From NCBI RefSeq assembly GCF_023546765.1, contig NZ_CP097484.1, positions 4,719,501-4,783,500 of the forward strand: 64,000 nt of DNA, given 5' to 3'. Under the pieces are notes generated by a model. It searched no databases and was not told the DNA's origin. It worked only from the letters and a program-made list of their open reading frames with translations. Each line of letters starts with the position of its first letter. Position 1 is the first letter of the stretch. Positions 52,203 through 60,032 of the stretch are shown one piece after another. The position numbers and the translations under genes are program-made. The stretch comes from Methylobacterium tardum. Its GTDB lineage: Bacteria; Pseudomonadota; Alphaproteobacteria; Rhizobiales; Beijerinckiaceae.

Positions 52203-53201
52203 ATGCCCGATCTGTCCATCGCCGCTGCGGGCGGGTCCAACCTGCCGATCGCCGCCGGCCTGATCGGCATCGCCGTGGCGGCGGTGGCCTACGTGGCGAT
52301 CCTGCCCCTGTTCGGCGACGAGCGCCGGGCGAGCAAGCGCCTGAAGTCGATCGGCGTCTCCGCCTCCGGAGCCGCGATCCGGGGGGTCACGGTCAACCGC
52401 CGCGAGCAGGTGGCCAAGACGCTGAGCGAGATCGAGGCGAAGGCCAAGGGCGCCTCGAAGGCCACTTTGGAACTGAAGCTCGCCCGCGCCGGCCTCGCCT
52501 GGACCAAGCAGACCTTCTACATGATCTCGGCCGGCAGCGCGGGGTTCCTCGGGTTCCTGCTCTACATCATCACCGACAGCCCGATCGCCGCGGCCGGGGC
52601 CGCCTTCGCGGGGGGCTTCGGATTGCCAGCCTTCCTGCTGCGCCACATGCGGCTCAAGCGCATCGCGCGGTTCAACAAGGAATTGCCCAACGCCGTCGAC
52701 GTGGTCGTGCGCGGCATCCGCACCGGCATCCCGGTCGGCGACTGCTTCCGCATGGTCTCGCGCGAGGCCGAGGAACCGGTCCGCAGCGAGTTCAGGACCG
52801 TCGTGGAGACCCAGGCGCTCGGTCTGTCGCTCGGCGACGCGGTCACCCGCCTGGTCGAGCGCGTGCCCACGGCCGAGGTGAACTTCTTCGCGATCGTGAT
52901 CAACATCCAGCAGCAATCCGGCGGCAACCTGTCGGAGGCGCTGAACAACCTCTCCACGGTGCTGCGCGACCGCGCCAAGATGCGCGGCAAGATCCAGGCG
53001 ATGAGCATGGAGGCCAAGGCCTCCGCCTCGATCATCGCCTGCCTGCCCTTCGGCGTCGCGGGCATCACGTCCCTGACGAGCCCGGACTACATCTCGCTGC
53101 TCTGGACGACCGATACCGGCAAGATCGCCCTGGTGGCCGCGGCCATCTGGATGTCGATCGGCATCTTCACGATCAAGAAGATGATTGCCTTCGAGTTCTG
53201 A
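52203..53201 (+). CDS. tadB: Tad inner-membrane platform protein TadB
   Basis: A 332-residue T2SS_F-family membrane protein with helices near residues 10-35, 100-140 and at the C-terminus. The conserved segment VDVVVRGIRTGIPVGDCFRMVSRE near residue 163 and IQQQSGGNLSEALNNLSTVLRDR near residue 238 are characteristic. It forms the inner-membrane platform with TadC. The ATG at 52203 is four bases after the cpaF stop. Confidence 0.93.
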   Translation: MPDLSIAAAGGSNLPIAAGLIGIAVAAVAYVAILPLFGDERRASKRLKSIGVSASGAAIRGVTVNRREQVAKTLSEIEAKAKGASKATLELKLARAGLAWTKQTFYMISAGSAGFLGFLLYIITDSPIAAAGAAFAGGFGLPAFLLRHMRLKRIARFNKELPNAVDVVVRGIRTGIPVGDCFRMVSREAEEPVRSEFRTVVETQALGLSLGDAVTRLVERVPTAEVNFFAIVINIQQQSGGNLSEALNNLSTVLRDRAKMRGKIQAMSMEAKASASIIACLPFGVAGITSLTSPDYISLLWTTDTGKIALVAAAIWMSIGIFTIKKMIAFEF

Positions 53202-53234
53202 GGCGCTCGTGCTCCCGCTCCCGGATTTCGCTCC

Positions 53235-54212
53235 ATGATCGACGCCATCGCGGAGAAGCTGTTCGATCCTCGCTTCATGGGCACGGTGCTGACCTCGGTC
53301 GCGGCCGCCGCGACCGCCTTCGCGGTGGCGCAGCCCTTCTTAGAGACCGACAAGCTCGCCAAGCGGATGAAGCTCGTCAGCGACGAGCGCGAGCAGATCC
53401 GGCGGCGCGAGCGGCTGATGGGCGACCGCACGCAGAACCGGGCCACGCTGCGCGTGGAGCCGAAAGCCTACATGAAGTCCATCGTCGAGCGGTACCAGCT
53501 CCACCGCTGGCTCGGCACCGACACGGCCAAGCGGAAGCTGATGCAGGCCGGCTACCGCGGCCAGGGGGCGGAGACGGCGTTCCTGTTCTTCCGGCTGGTG
53601 GTCCCGTGCGCCAGCGTGGTCGGCGCCCTGTTCTACCTGTTCGTCCTGGAGGCGATCGACACCTCCTACCTCGTCCGGTTCGGGCTGGTGATCGGGGCGG
53701 CCTACGGCGGCATCAAGGCGCCGGAGCTGTTCCTGGTCAACGCCGCCAAGAAGCGCCAGACCGAGATCCGGAAGGCCTGGCCCGACGCCCTCGACCTGAC
53801 GCTGATCTGCGTCGAGTCCGGCATGGCGATCGAGCACGCGTTCCGGAAGGTGAGCACCGAGATCGCCGGCTCCTCGGTGGTGTTGGCCGAGGAATTGGCC
53901 CTGATGACGGCCGAGATGTCGTTCCTGCCGGACCGCCGGCAGGCCTACGAGAACCTGGTCATGCGCACCGGGCTCGACCCCGTGAAGGCCGTGGCGACCG
54001 CCCTGATCCAGGCCGAGCGCTACGGCACGCCGGTCGGCCAGGCGCTGCGGGTGCTGAGCCAGGAGAGCCGCGACCAGCGCATGACCGAAGCGGAGAAGAA
54101 GGCGGCCGGGCTGCCGCCCAAGCTCACGGTGCCGATGATCCTGTTCTTCCTGCCGGTGCTGTTCGTGGTCATCATCACGCCGGCCGTCATCCAGATCATG
54201 CGGACCCAGTGA
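53235..54212 (+). CDS. tadC: Tad inner-membrane platform protein TadC
   Basis: A 325-residue T2SS_F-family protein, paralogous to TadB. Conserved parts are LDLTLICVESGMAIEHAFRKV near residue 180, DPVKAVATALIQAERYGTPVGQAL, and a final membrane helix MILFFLPVLFVVIITPAVI. It is the last gene of the Tad cluster. No tadD, pilin or prepilin peptidase gene follows; the next gene is the convergent GcrA-like protein. Confidence 0.93.
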   Translation: MIDAIAEKLFDPRFMGTVLTSVAAAATAFAVAQPFLETDKLAKRMKLVSDEREQIRRRERLMGDRTQNRATLRVEPKAYMKSIVERYQLHRWLGTDTAKRKLMQAGYRGQGAETAFLFFRLVVPCASVVGALFYLFVLEAIDTSYLVRFGLVIGAAYGGIKAPELFLVNAAKKRQTEIRKAWPDALDLTLICVESGMAIEHAFRKVSTEIAGSSVVLAEELALMTAEMSFLPDRRQAYENLVMRTGLDPVKAVATALIQAERYGTPVGQALRVLSQESRDQRMTEAEKKAAGLPPKLTVPMILFFLPVLFVVIITPAVIQIMRTQ

Positions 54213-54228
54213 CGGACGGCGCCGCGCT

Positions 54229-54462
54229 TCAGCGGATACGGCCGGGGCGGGTCGGCTCGAATACGATCCGGCGGTGATAGGCACACCAGCTCTTGCCGTC
54301 GGCGACGGGCGCGCCGCAGCAGATCGCGCGGTCGTTCGGCTCGCCGATGATGTACTTGCACACGAAGGCGCCCGACTGCGCGAACGGCACGCGCAGGTCG
54401 GCGGACGGCTCCTTGACGGTCTCGGCATCGCCGATCTGGGACATGCGGACGAGTTGATTCAT
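54229..54462 (-). CDS. Stand-alone GcrA C-terminal-like protein
   Basis: A 77-residue protein resembling only the C-terminal part of GcrA, the alphaproteobacterial cell-cycle regulator. The segment CKYIIGEPNDRAICCG followed by KSWCAYHRRIVFEP matches the GcrA pattern C-x-(W/Y)-P/I-x-G-D/E-P...CG...YCxxHxxxAY. Cys35, Cys48/49, Cys60 and His63 could bind a metal. In GcrA this region contacts sigma-70, while DNA binding needs an N-terminal HTH that is absent here. An earlier ATG at 54486 is possible. It is convergent with tadC. Confidence 0.65.
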   Translation of the reverse strand: MNQLVRMSQIGDAETVKEPSADLRVPFAQSGAFVCKYIIGEPNDRAICCGAPVADGKSWCAYHRRIVFEPTRPGRIR

Positions 54463-54859
54463 GGGATCGATCGGCTCAATAAGCATCCTGCGCGGTGGGT
54501 ACGGGCGCCCCGGCAGTCAGGGAAGGTGGAACACCGTTCGCTCAGCCGTGCCCCGGCTCGCGTCCATCGGACCGGCCTGCGGGGCGATCGGCTCGATGCC
54601 GGCCGCGAGGACCGACGCGAACGGCGTCATCGTGCTGTCGTAACTGGGGTTTGGGCTTTTTAAAACAAGACCAGCCTGCATTGGCTGCATCGGACCACGG
54701 TGCAGGATGCGTAGCTCGTCATATCGCGGGCCGCTGAACTGCCATTCGTGGACCTGACGAAACCGCCTCACCGCCGCGGTTCGGCGAAGGCCCGGACGTG
54801 CAACCCGGTGCGACCTGTGATTTGGTGCGCGCTCTCGCGAACAGAGCCGGACCCGCCCC
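54463..54859. other. 397-base intergenic region
   Basis: A gap between the GcrA-like gene and sseA, divergent. It includes an AT-rich stretch (TTTTTAAAACAAG near 54657-54669), unusual for this genome, which may be part of a promoter. I see no supportable gene, hairpin terminator or RNA in it. Confidence 0.4.
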
Positions 54860-55705
54860 ATGGCCCATGCGCCCCTCGTGTCCCCCGACTGGCTGCACGA
54901 CCGTCTCGCCGCTCCCGATATCGTGGTCCTCGACGCCTCCTGGTACCTGCCGGCGGCCGGCCGTGACCCCGAGGCCGAGTTCCGCGCAGCGCATATCCCC
55001 GGCGCCCGGCGCTTCGACCTCGACGCGATGAGCGACACCGAGTCGAGCCTGCCGCACATGCTGCCCCGCCCCGAGATCTTCGCCGCGCGGATGCGCGCGC
55101 TCGGCGTCGGCGATGGCCAGCAGATCGTCATCTATGACGGCCAGGGCCTGTTCTCGGCCCCGCGGGTCTGGTGGATGCTGAAGACCTTCGGGGTGCGCGA
55201 CGCCCTGGTGCTGGATGGCGGCCTCCCCGCCTGGATCGCCGCGGGCTACCCCACCGAGGACGGCGAGCCGCGCCAGGCCGAGCGCCGGCACTTCACCGCC
55301 CGCCTCGATCACGGCGCGGTGGCGGACGCGACCGACGTCGCCCGCGCCCTGGAGACCGGCTCGGCCCAGGTGGTGGATGCCCGCTCAGGCACACGCTTCC
55401 GTGGCGAGGAGCCGGAGCCGCGGCCCGGCGTCCGGCCCGGACACATGCCCGGCGCCTGCAACCTGCACTACGCGGCGCTCCAGCGCGACGGCCGCATGAA
55501 GAGCCCGGAGGAACTGGCGGCGGTCTTCGCCGAGAACGGCGTCGACCCGAGCCGGCCGATCGTGACCACCTGCGGCTCTGGCGTGACCGCGGCGATCATC
55601 GCTCTGGCCATGGAAACCATGGGCCGCCCGGCCCGGAGCCTCTATGACGGCTCCTGGTCGGAATGGGGCGCCGATCCGACCCGGCCGGTGGCGACGGGCG
55701 CCTGA
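54860..55705 (+). CDS. sseA: 3-mercaptopyruvate/thiosulfate sulfurtransferase
   Basis: A 281-residue two-domain rhodanese. The active-site loop TCGSGVTAAI near residue 237 fits the CG(S/T)GVTA signature of 3-mercaptopyruvate sulfurtransferase. Both rhodanese domains (VVLDASWYLPAAGRDPEAEF; VVDARSGTRFRGEEPEPRPG) are complete. It transfers sulfur from mercaptopyruvate to cyanide or thiols. It stands alone in the plus direction. Confidence 0.93.
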   Translation: MAHAPLVSPDWLHDRLAAPDIVVLDASWYLPAAGRDPEAEFRAAHIPGARRFDLDAMSDTESSLPHMLPRPEIFAARMRALGVGDGQQIVIYDGQGLFSAPRVWWMLKTFGVRDALVLDGGLPAWIAAGYPTEDGEPRQAERRHFTARLDHGAVADATDVARALETGSAQVVDARSGTRFRGEEPEPRPGVRPGHMPGACNLHYAALQRDGRMKSPEELAAVFAENGVDPSRPIVTTCGSGVTAAIIALAMETMGRPARSLYDGSWSEWGADPTRPVATGA

Positions 55706-55845
55706 GCTTCGGCCCAGGCGCCGAAATCCGGACGCTCGGATCCCGCAGCCACAGGATTGCGGGTATGCCGACGGCGTCTTGAACGCTCCGTATCAATTCC
55801 GATATATCGGAAGCGTCTGCGGTTGGGCGCTCTACGGAGAAAATC

Positions 55846-56334
55846 ATGCCGCTTCACGACACCACCGCCCTCTCGGGCACCATCCGGCACGTCTTCGCCC
55901 ATCGCTTCACCATCGAGGCGGATGGCCAGACGCATCTGGCCGACCTCGGCCCCAAAGGTGCGGACGCGTTCGCGCTCGCCAGCGGTCTGCACGTGACCCT
56001 CCAGGGCGAGCGTCGCCCCTCGGAGATCAAGGTCACGCGGATTTCGGCGGCCGGCCGGGATCCGGTGGAGATCCAACACAAGAAGCCCCATCACGCGCCC
56101 GGACCCAAGCGGGCGGACACGCGGTCCGACGGGCCAGCCGATCCCGCGCATGCCCTGGCGGCGGCCGCCGCGGCCGGTTGGACGGTGGTGGAGGCGCCGC
56201 GCCACAAGCCGAGGCACTTCGAGCTCCTGGCGCGCCGGGGCGAGGCGGCGGCAACGGAGCTGCACGTCGACTTCTGCGGGACGATCTACAAGGAGAAGCC
56301 GGCCGCACCGGCGAAATGGGCCACGCTGGCCTGA
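55846..56334 (+). CDS. Conserved-looking hypothetical protein, two parts
   Basis: A 162-residue soluble protein that I do not recognise. Residues 8-70 form a beta-rich segment (GTIRHVFAHRFTIEADGQTH, LHVTLQGERRPSEIKVTRI) resembling a small barrel. A Lys/His/Pro-rich linker follows. Residues 103-160 could be a small alpha/beta fold with the strands HFELLARRG and ELHVDFCGTIYKEKP. It has no signal peptide. It is near the iron uptake operon but on the other strand. Confidence 0.65.
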   Translation: MPLHDTTALSGTIRHVFAHRFTIEADGQTHLADLGPKGADAFALASGLHVTLQGERRPSEIKVTRISAAGRDPVEIQHKKPHHAPGPKRADTRSDGPADPAHALAAAAAAGWTVVEAPRHKPRHFELLARRGEAAATELHVDFCGTIYKEKPAAPAKWATLA

Positions 56335-56462
56335 GGGCCGCTGCCGGAGACTGCCTTGGCACCGCGCTCCACGGTATGGGTCAGCGGTGCGGCGGGACCG
56401 GTCAGGGAATTCCTTGAGACATGGACCCGGGCCGCGTGTCGGCGGCCCGGGATCCCCGCGCC

Positions 56463-57287
56463 CTAGGCCGTCCGCACGGCGCGGCGCTTGTCGGCGGCGC
56501 TCCACTGCATCAGGCCGACCATGACCACGATCGTGGCGACGTAGACGAGCCCCTGCAGGGCGGTCGGCCGGTCGGTGTAGCCCACGAGGGCGTGCAGGAC
56601 GCGGCCCGGCCAGGAATTTTCGGCGATCAGCCCGGAGCTGTTCCACAGGGTGTGGCCGAGGACGTCGACCACGCCCGCGTTGGACAGGAACTGGGCGGCC
56701 TGCGCGGCGAGCCCGGCAGCCAGGAAGATGATCAGCACGCTCGTCACCGAGAACACGTAGCGGCTCGGGATCGAGGCGAGGCCGAGATAGGTCACCGCCG
56801 AGAGGAGCACGCCCGCCCCGATGCCCGCGACGGCGCCGAACTGGATGTCGGCCCCGGAGGTGCCGGATGCCACAAGGCCGTACAGGAACAGGACCAGCTC
56901 GGCGCCCTCGCGCAGGATCGCGGCGCCGATCACGATGGAGAGGGCGGCGGCCTCGCGCTCGCCCGAGCGCACCGCTTCGCCGGCCGCGCGCAGCTCGCCC
57001 GCCAGTTCCTTGCCGTTCTTGCTCATCCAGGTGTTGTGCCAGATCAGCAGCAGCACCGCGACGATCAGCACCGCGGCATTGAGGATGTCCTGACCGTTGC
57101 CCTCGAACGCGTCGGAGATCTTCTCGGCGAACAGGGCGACGAGGCCGGCGCCCGCGAGCCCGCCGGCGACCCCGAGCAGCACCCAGCGCATCCGTCCGGG
57201 AATGCCCCGGGTGGCCGCCAGCACGATCGAGATGATGAGGCCCGCCTCGATGACTTCGCGGAAGGCGATGACGAAGGCGCCGATCAT
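56463..57287 (-). CDS. ftrC: FTR1 family iron permease (FtrC)
   Basis: A 274-residue membrane permease of high-affinity iron uptake, with seven hydrophobic helices. The two REXXE-type motifs that bind iron are visible: FREVIEAGLI near residue 9 and LREGAELVLFL near residue 127. It is the last gene of a four-gene minus-strand unit (P19-like, cupredoxin, permease-associated ferredoxin, permease), matching FtrABCD systems described in Bordetella, Brucella and Burkholderia. Confidence 0.9.
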   Translation of the reverse strand: MIGAFVIAFREVIEAGLIISIVLAATRGIPGRMRWVLLGVAGGLAGAGLVALFAEKISDAFEGNGQDILNAAVLIVAVLLLIWHNTWMSKNGKELAGELRAAGEAVRSGEREAAALSIVIGAAILREGAELVLFLYGLVASGTSGADIQFGAVAGIGAGVLLSAVTYLGLASIPSRYVFSVTSVLIIFLAAGLAAQAAQFLSNAGVVDVLGHTLWNSSGLIAENSWPGRVLHALVGYTDRPTALQGLVYVATIVVMVGLMQWSAADKRRAVRTA

Positions 57288-57331
57288 GGCGGTCTCCAGG
57301 GGTTAGAGGATTAGGGGGTGCGCCGGCCGCG

Positions 57332-58701
57332 CTACCAGACCCAGAACAGCAGCACCCAGTTCGCCACCGACAGCGCGGCCGCACCGGCGATGCAGGCCGA
57401 GGCCGCGATCCGGCGGAACCCGCCGGCGCTGAGGCCGGCTACCCGCCGGCGAGCCAGACGCTCCAGAGGCTCGCACCGGCGAGCAGGCCGGCACGGATCT
57501 CCGCCACGTACGGGATCACGATGCCGTCGCCGCGCAGGAACGTGACGGTGAGCGCCGAGAGCCCCAGGAAGACGCCGCAGCCCGCGACCGGGATCAGCGT
57601 CTGGGTCAGGTGGTGGAAGCGCCGGAGCGACCAGCCGCCGAGGAGACGCGTGGCGAGCGCCACGATCGCAGACAGGGCGAGCCCGAGAATTACCGTCGCT
57701 GCGCCGATATAGGCCAGGAGCAGCGCGCCATCGAGCAGGGTCATCACGTCGTTGCGGTCGGGATAGTTCGTGAGCACGAACCAGGGCGCGGAATGCTCCA
57801 GAGGCCACGTCGTCCCGTGCTCGATCAGCCACGTGGCCGCCCATTGCTTGGCATCGACGTACCAGGGGCTCGATGACCACTGGAACGCGCCCACCGCCAG
57901 CGCCAGCATGCCGAACAGGATCAGTATCGTCTGGTCGAGGCTTGGCTCCTCGCCGGCCACGTGGACGATCTCGTGGTTCGGCGAGCGCAGGGCGAGGTGC
58001 ACCGCGCCGCGATGATTGCTGCAGCGGCCGCACATGTGGCAGGCACCGGCCCCGCGCATCGCCTTGACCGGCACGAGCGGCGCACAGTTGAAGGCTTCCG
58101 TGCCCCGGGCGGGCTTGGGCGAGGCCGCCCAGGCGGCGCGGTCGACCTGGAAGCTCACCGGGGCGAGCTTCGACAGCACCGCGAACACGCCGTTCACCGG
58201 GCAGAGATAGCGGCACCAGACCCGCTTGTTGCGCCCGTAGAGCAGGCCGACCGCGATCGCCGCGAGGGTCGAGCCGCCGAGCACCGCGAGGACCGGCTTC
58301 GGATAGCCGTACACGCTGGTCATCTGCCCGTAGACCGTGGTGCCGGCGAACGCCAGGAACGGCCAGCCCTGCCAGGTGATCCAGCGCGGCACCGCGTAGC
58401 CGCGGCTCCAGCGGCTCGCGAACTCGCTCAGCGCCCCCTCGGGGCAGAGCACGCCGCACCACGCCCGGCCGACCAGCACCATGCTCACCAGCACGAAGGG
58501 CCACCAGATCCCCCAGAAGGCGAACTGCGCGGCGAGCGTCAGGTTGGTCCAGATATGGGCGGCGTTGCCGGGCAGCGGCAGAAGCGCCGGGACGATCACC
58601 AGCACCGCGTAGACGCCGACGATCAGCCACTGGATGGCCCGGATGATCCAGCCGTGACGGCGCAGCCCGTCGCCGAACCGGGCGAGCCGCGCGTCGAGCA
58701 C
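57332..58701 (-). pseudogene. ftrD: Membrane 4Fe-4S protein FtrD, frameshifted near C-terminus
   Basis: A polyferredoxin-like protein of FtrABCD iron uptake. The main frame (420 residues) has several helices and the cluster motifs CGVLCPEGAL, CRYLCPVNGVF and CHMCGRCSNH. It stops at 57439 right after SLWSVWLAGG. The next frame continues with VAGLSAGGFRRIAASACIAG then a hydrophobic helix ending NWVLLFWVW. Adding one base in CCGCCGG near 57442-57447 joins them as WLAGRVAGLSAGG, a 456-residue protein. FtrD may supply electrons for iron reoxidation or transport. Confidence 0.8.
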
Positions 58702-58759
58702 CGCCCGGCGCGACGAGACGCGGGGCAGCGTGAGCGAGCCGGCGCTGTCGTCGACGCGC

Positions 58760-59104
58760 TCATTTGGCCACCAGGGTCGCCTTCGCCTCCGGGTGGAAGT
58801 CGTCGAACACCTGGTAGGTCCCGGCGTCGAGGGTGCGGAACACGATCGCCGAGGTCGATCCCGCGGCCAGCGCCTTCTCGCGCTTGAGCTCCGTGCTCTC
58901 GAACTCCACCGGCGACTGGCCGGTGTTCGAGATCTCCAGCTTGAACCGCGTGTTGGCCGGCACCTCGATGACCGCCGGCAGGATCACCCCGTCGCGCATC
59001 TCGACCTTGATCACCGGCATGTCGTCCGCGCGCGCGGACGTCGCCGCGGCAGCGGCGAGCAGCAGGCCGGCGAATCGGACGTGACGGAACAGACGGGACG
59101 GCAC
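58760..59104 (-). CDS. ftrB: Periplasmic cupredoxin-domain protein (FtrB)
   Basis: A 114-residue exported protein with signal FAGLLLAAAAATSARA. The rest is a cupredoxin-like fold (IPVIKVEMRDGVILP-type start, KLEISNTGQSPVEFESTELK, GTYQVFDDFHPEAKATL). FtrB-type proteins oxidise or bind iron/copper in the periplasm. The GTG at 59104 has GGAG 7 bases upstream and leaves 16 bases after the P19 stop, so it is preferred to an ATG at 59146 that would overlap that gene. Confidence 0.85.
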   Translation of the reverse strand: MPSRLFRHVRFAGLLLAAAAATSARADDMPVIKVEMRDGVILPAVIEVPANTRFKLEISNTGQSPVEFESTELKREKALAAGSTSAIVFRTLDAGTYQVFDDFHPEAKATLVAK

Positions 59105-59120
59105 AGACAACTCCGGATTC

Positions 59121-59683
59121 TCAGTAGGCGCCCTTCTTGCCGACACCGGCGAACGTGAAGTCCTGAGTCACGTCGAAGGACTCGAACCAGGGACCGACAC
59201 CGGTCTCTTTGTCGACGTGACGCCCGAAATGGCTGTCCTTGCCGGGCGGCGCCACCGTGACCTTGAGACGGTAGCGGCCGGGGCCGAACAGCTTGACGTT
59301 GTCGCCGTAATGCGGCCCGTCATTGGCCACCATCGGCATCAGCATGCCGGAGACCTTCTGGTCCGTGGGCTTGTCGCCGTCGAGCTTCACCGCCTCGAAG
59401 CGCACCTCGAGCGCCGGCACCCAGTCGCCCTCGGCGAAGCCGTTGCGATTGTCCTTCGCGGCCCGGATATCCGTCTCGAGGTGGATGTCCGACTGCGCGG
59501 CCTCGCGCATCATGCCGGCGGATCCATCTCGATCGGCTGCAGATAGACCGCGGCGACCTCCAGGCCGTTCCGGGTCACGTGCGGTCCGATCGGGACCTCC
59601 TTGGCCACGGCGGCGCCCGTGACCGCGAGAAGGGAGGCCGCGGCGAATCCGCGGAGGGCCAGGACGACGTTCGAAGCGCGCAT
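59121..59683 (-). pseudogene. ftrA: Periplasmic iron-binding P19/Tp34 protein (FtrA), frameshifted
   Basis: The first frame (from 59683) encodes a signal peptide and KEVPIGPHVTRNGLEVAAVY then LQPIEMDPPA before a stop. The other frame continues GMMREAAQSDIHLETDIRA to FTFAGVGKKGAY at 59121. One base is missing in CCGGCGG near 59517-59520; restored, it reads IEMDPAGMMREAAQSDIHLE and a 187-residue protein of normal length. The Met and His residues (IEMDP, DGPHYGDN, HFGRH) are typical metal ligands. First gene of the FtrABCD operon. Confidence 0.83.
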
Positions 59684-60032
59684 GCCCCCGCACATAAGCC
59701 CTCGCGCGCGAAGTTCAAACAGGAATTGCGCCGCATCAAATAATAACAATTCTAATCTGAAGACACTGCCACCGCGTTATGATGTATTCCCTGGTCTTTC
59801 GCCGGGATCATAGGAATTATCGGCGATCCTCACGAAGAAATTCGACGTTCCACAGCCGCCCGGATCTTGACCAAGAGACGAAACCGGGGATCGTCATCGC
59901 ACCGCCATGCGGGGAGCCGAGAATGCATCCCGGCGCAGGAAAAACGCGAGCGGCCAGGGTGCGACCGCGGATCACGGCTTGCACGGGGCCGCACACCGAT
60001 TTAGCAAGTGCTATATTCCTGCTGCGAATCCC
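59684..60032. other. 349-base divergent intergenic region
   Basis: The gap between ftrA and the porin gene. It is AT-rich near 59740-59760, where an Irr-type motif is possible. A TATATT at 60012-60017 lies only 15 bases before the porin ATG and is not convincing as a promoter. No coding gene is seen. Confidence 0.4.
59740..59756 (-). promoter_or_regulatory. Possible Irr (ICE-like) site upstream of ftrA
   Basis: On the minus strand the sequence reads ATTAGAATTGTTATTAT, about 60 bases upstream of the ftrA start. The rhizobial iron-control element is TTTAGAA-N3-TTCTAAA; 10 of 14 defined positions agree. Irr or a related regulator would be the expected iron sensor in this group. The match is imperfect and untested. 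Confidence 0.3.
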
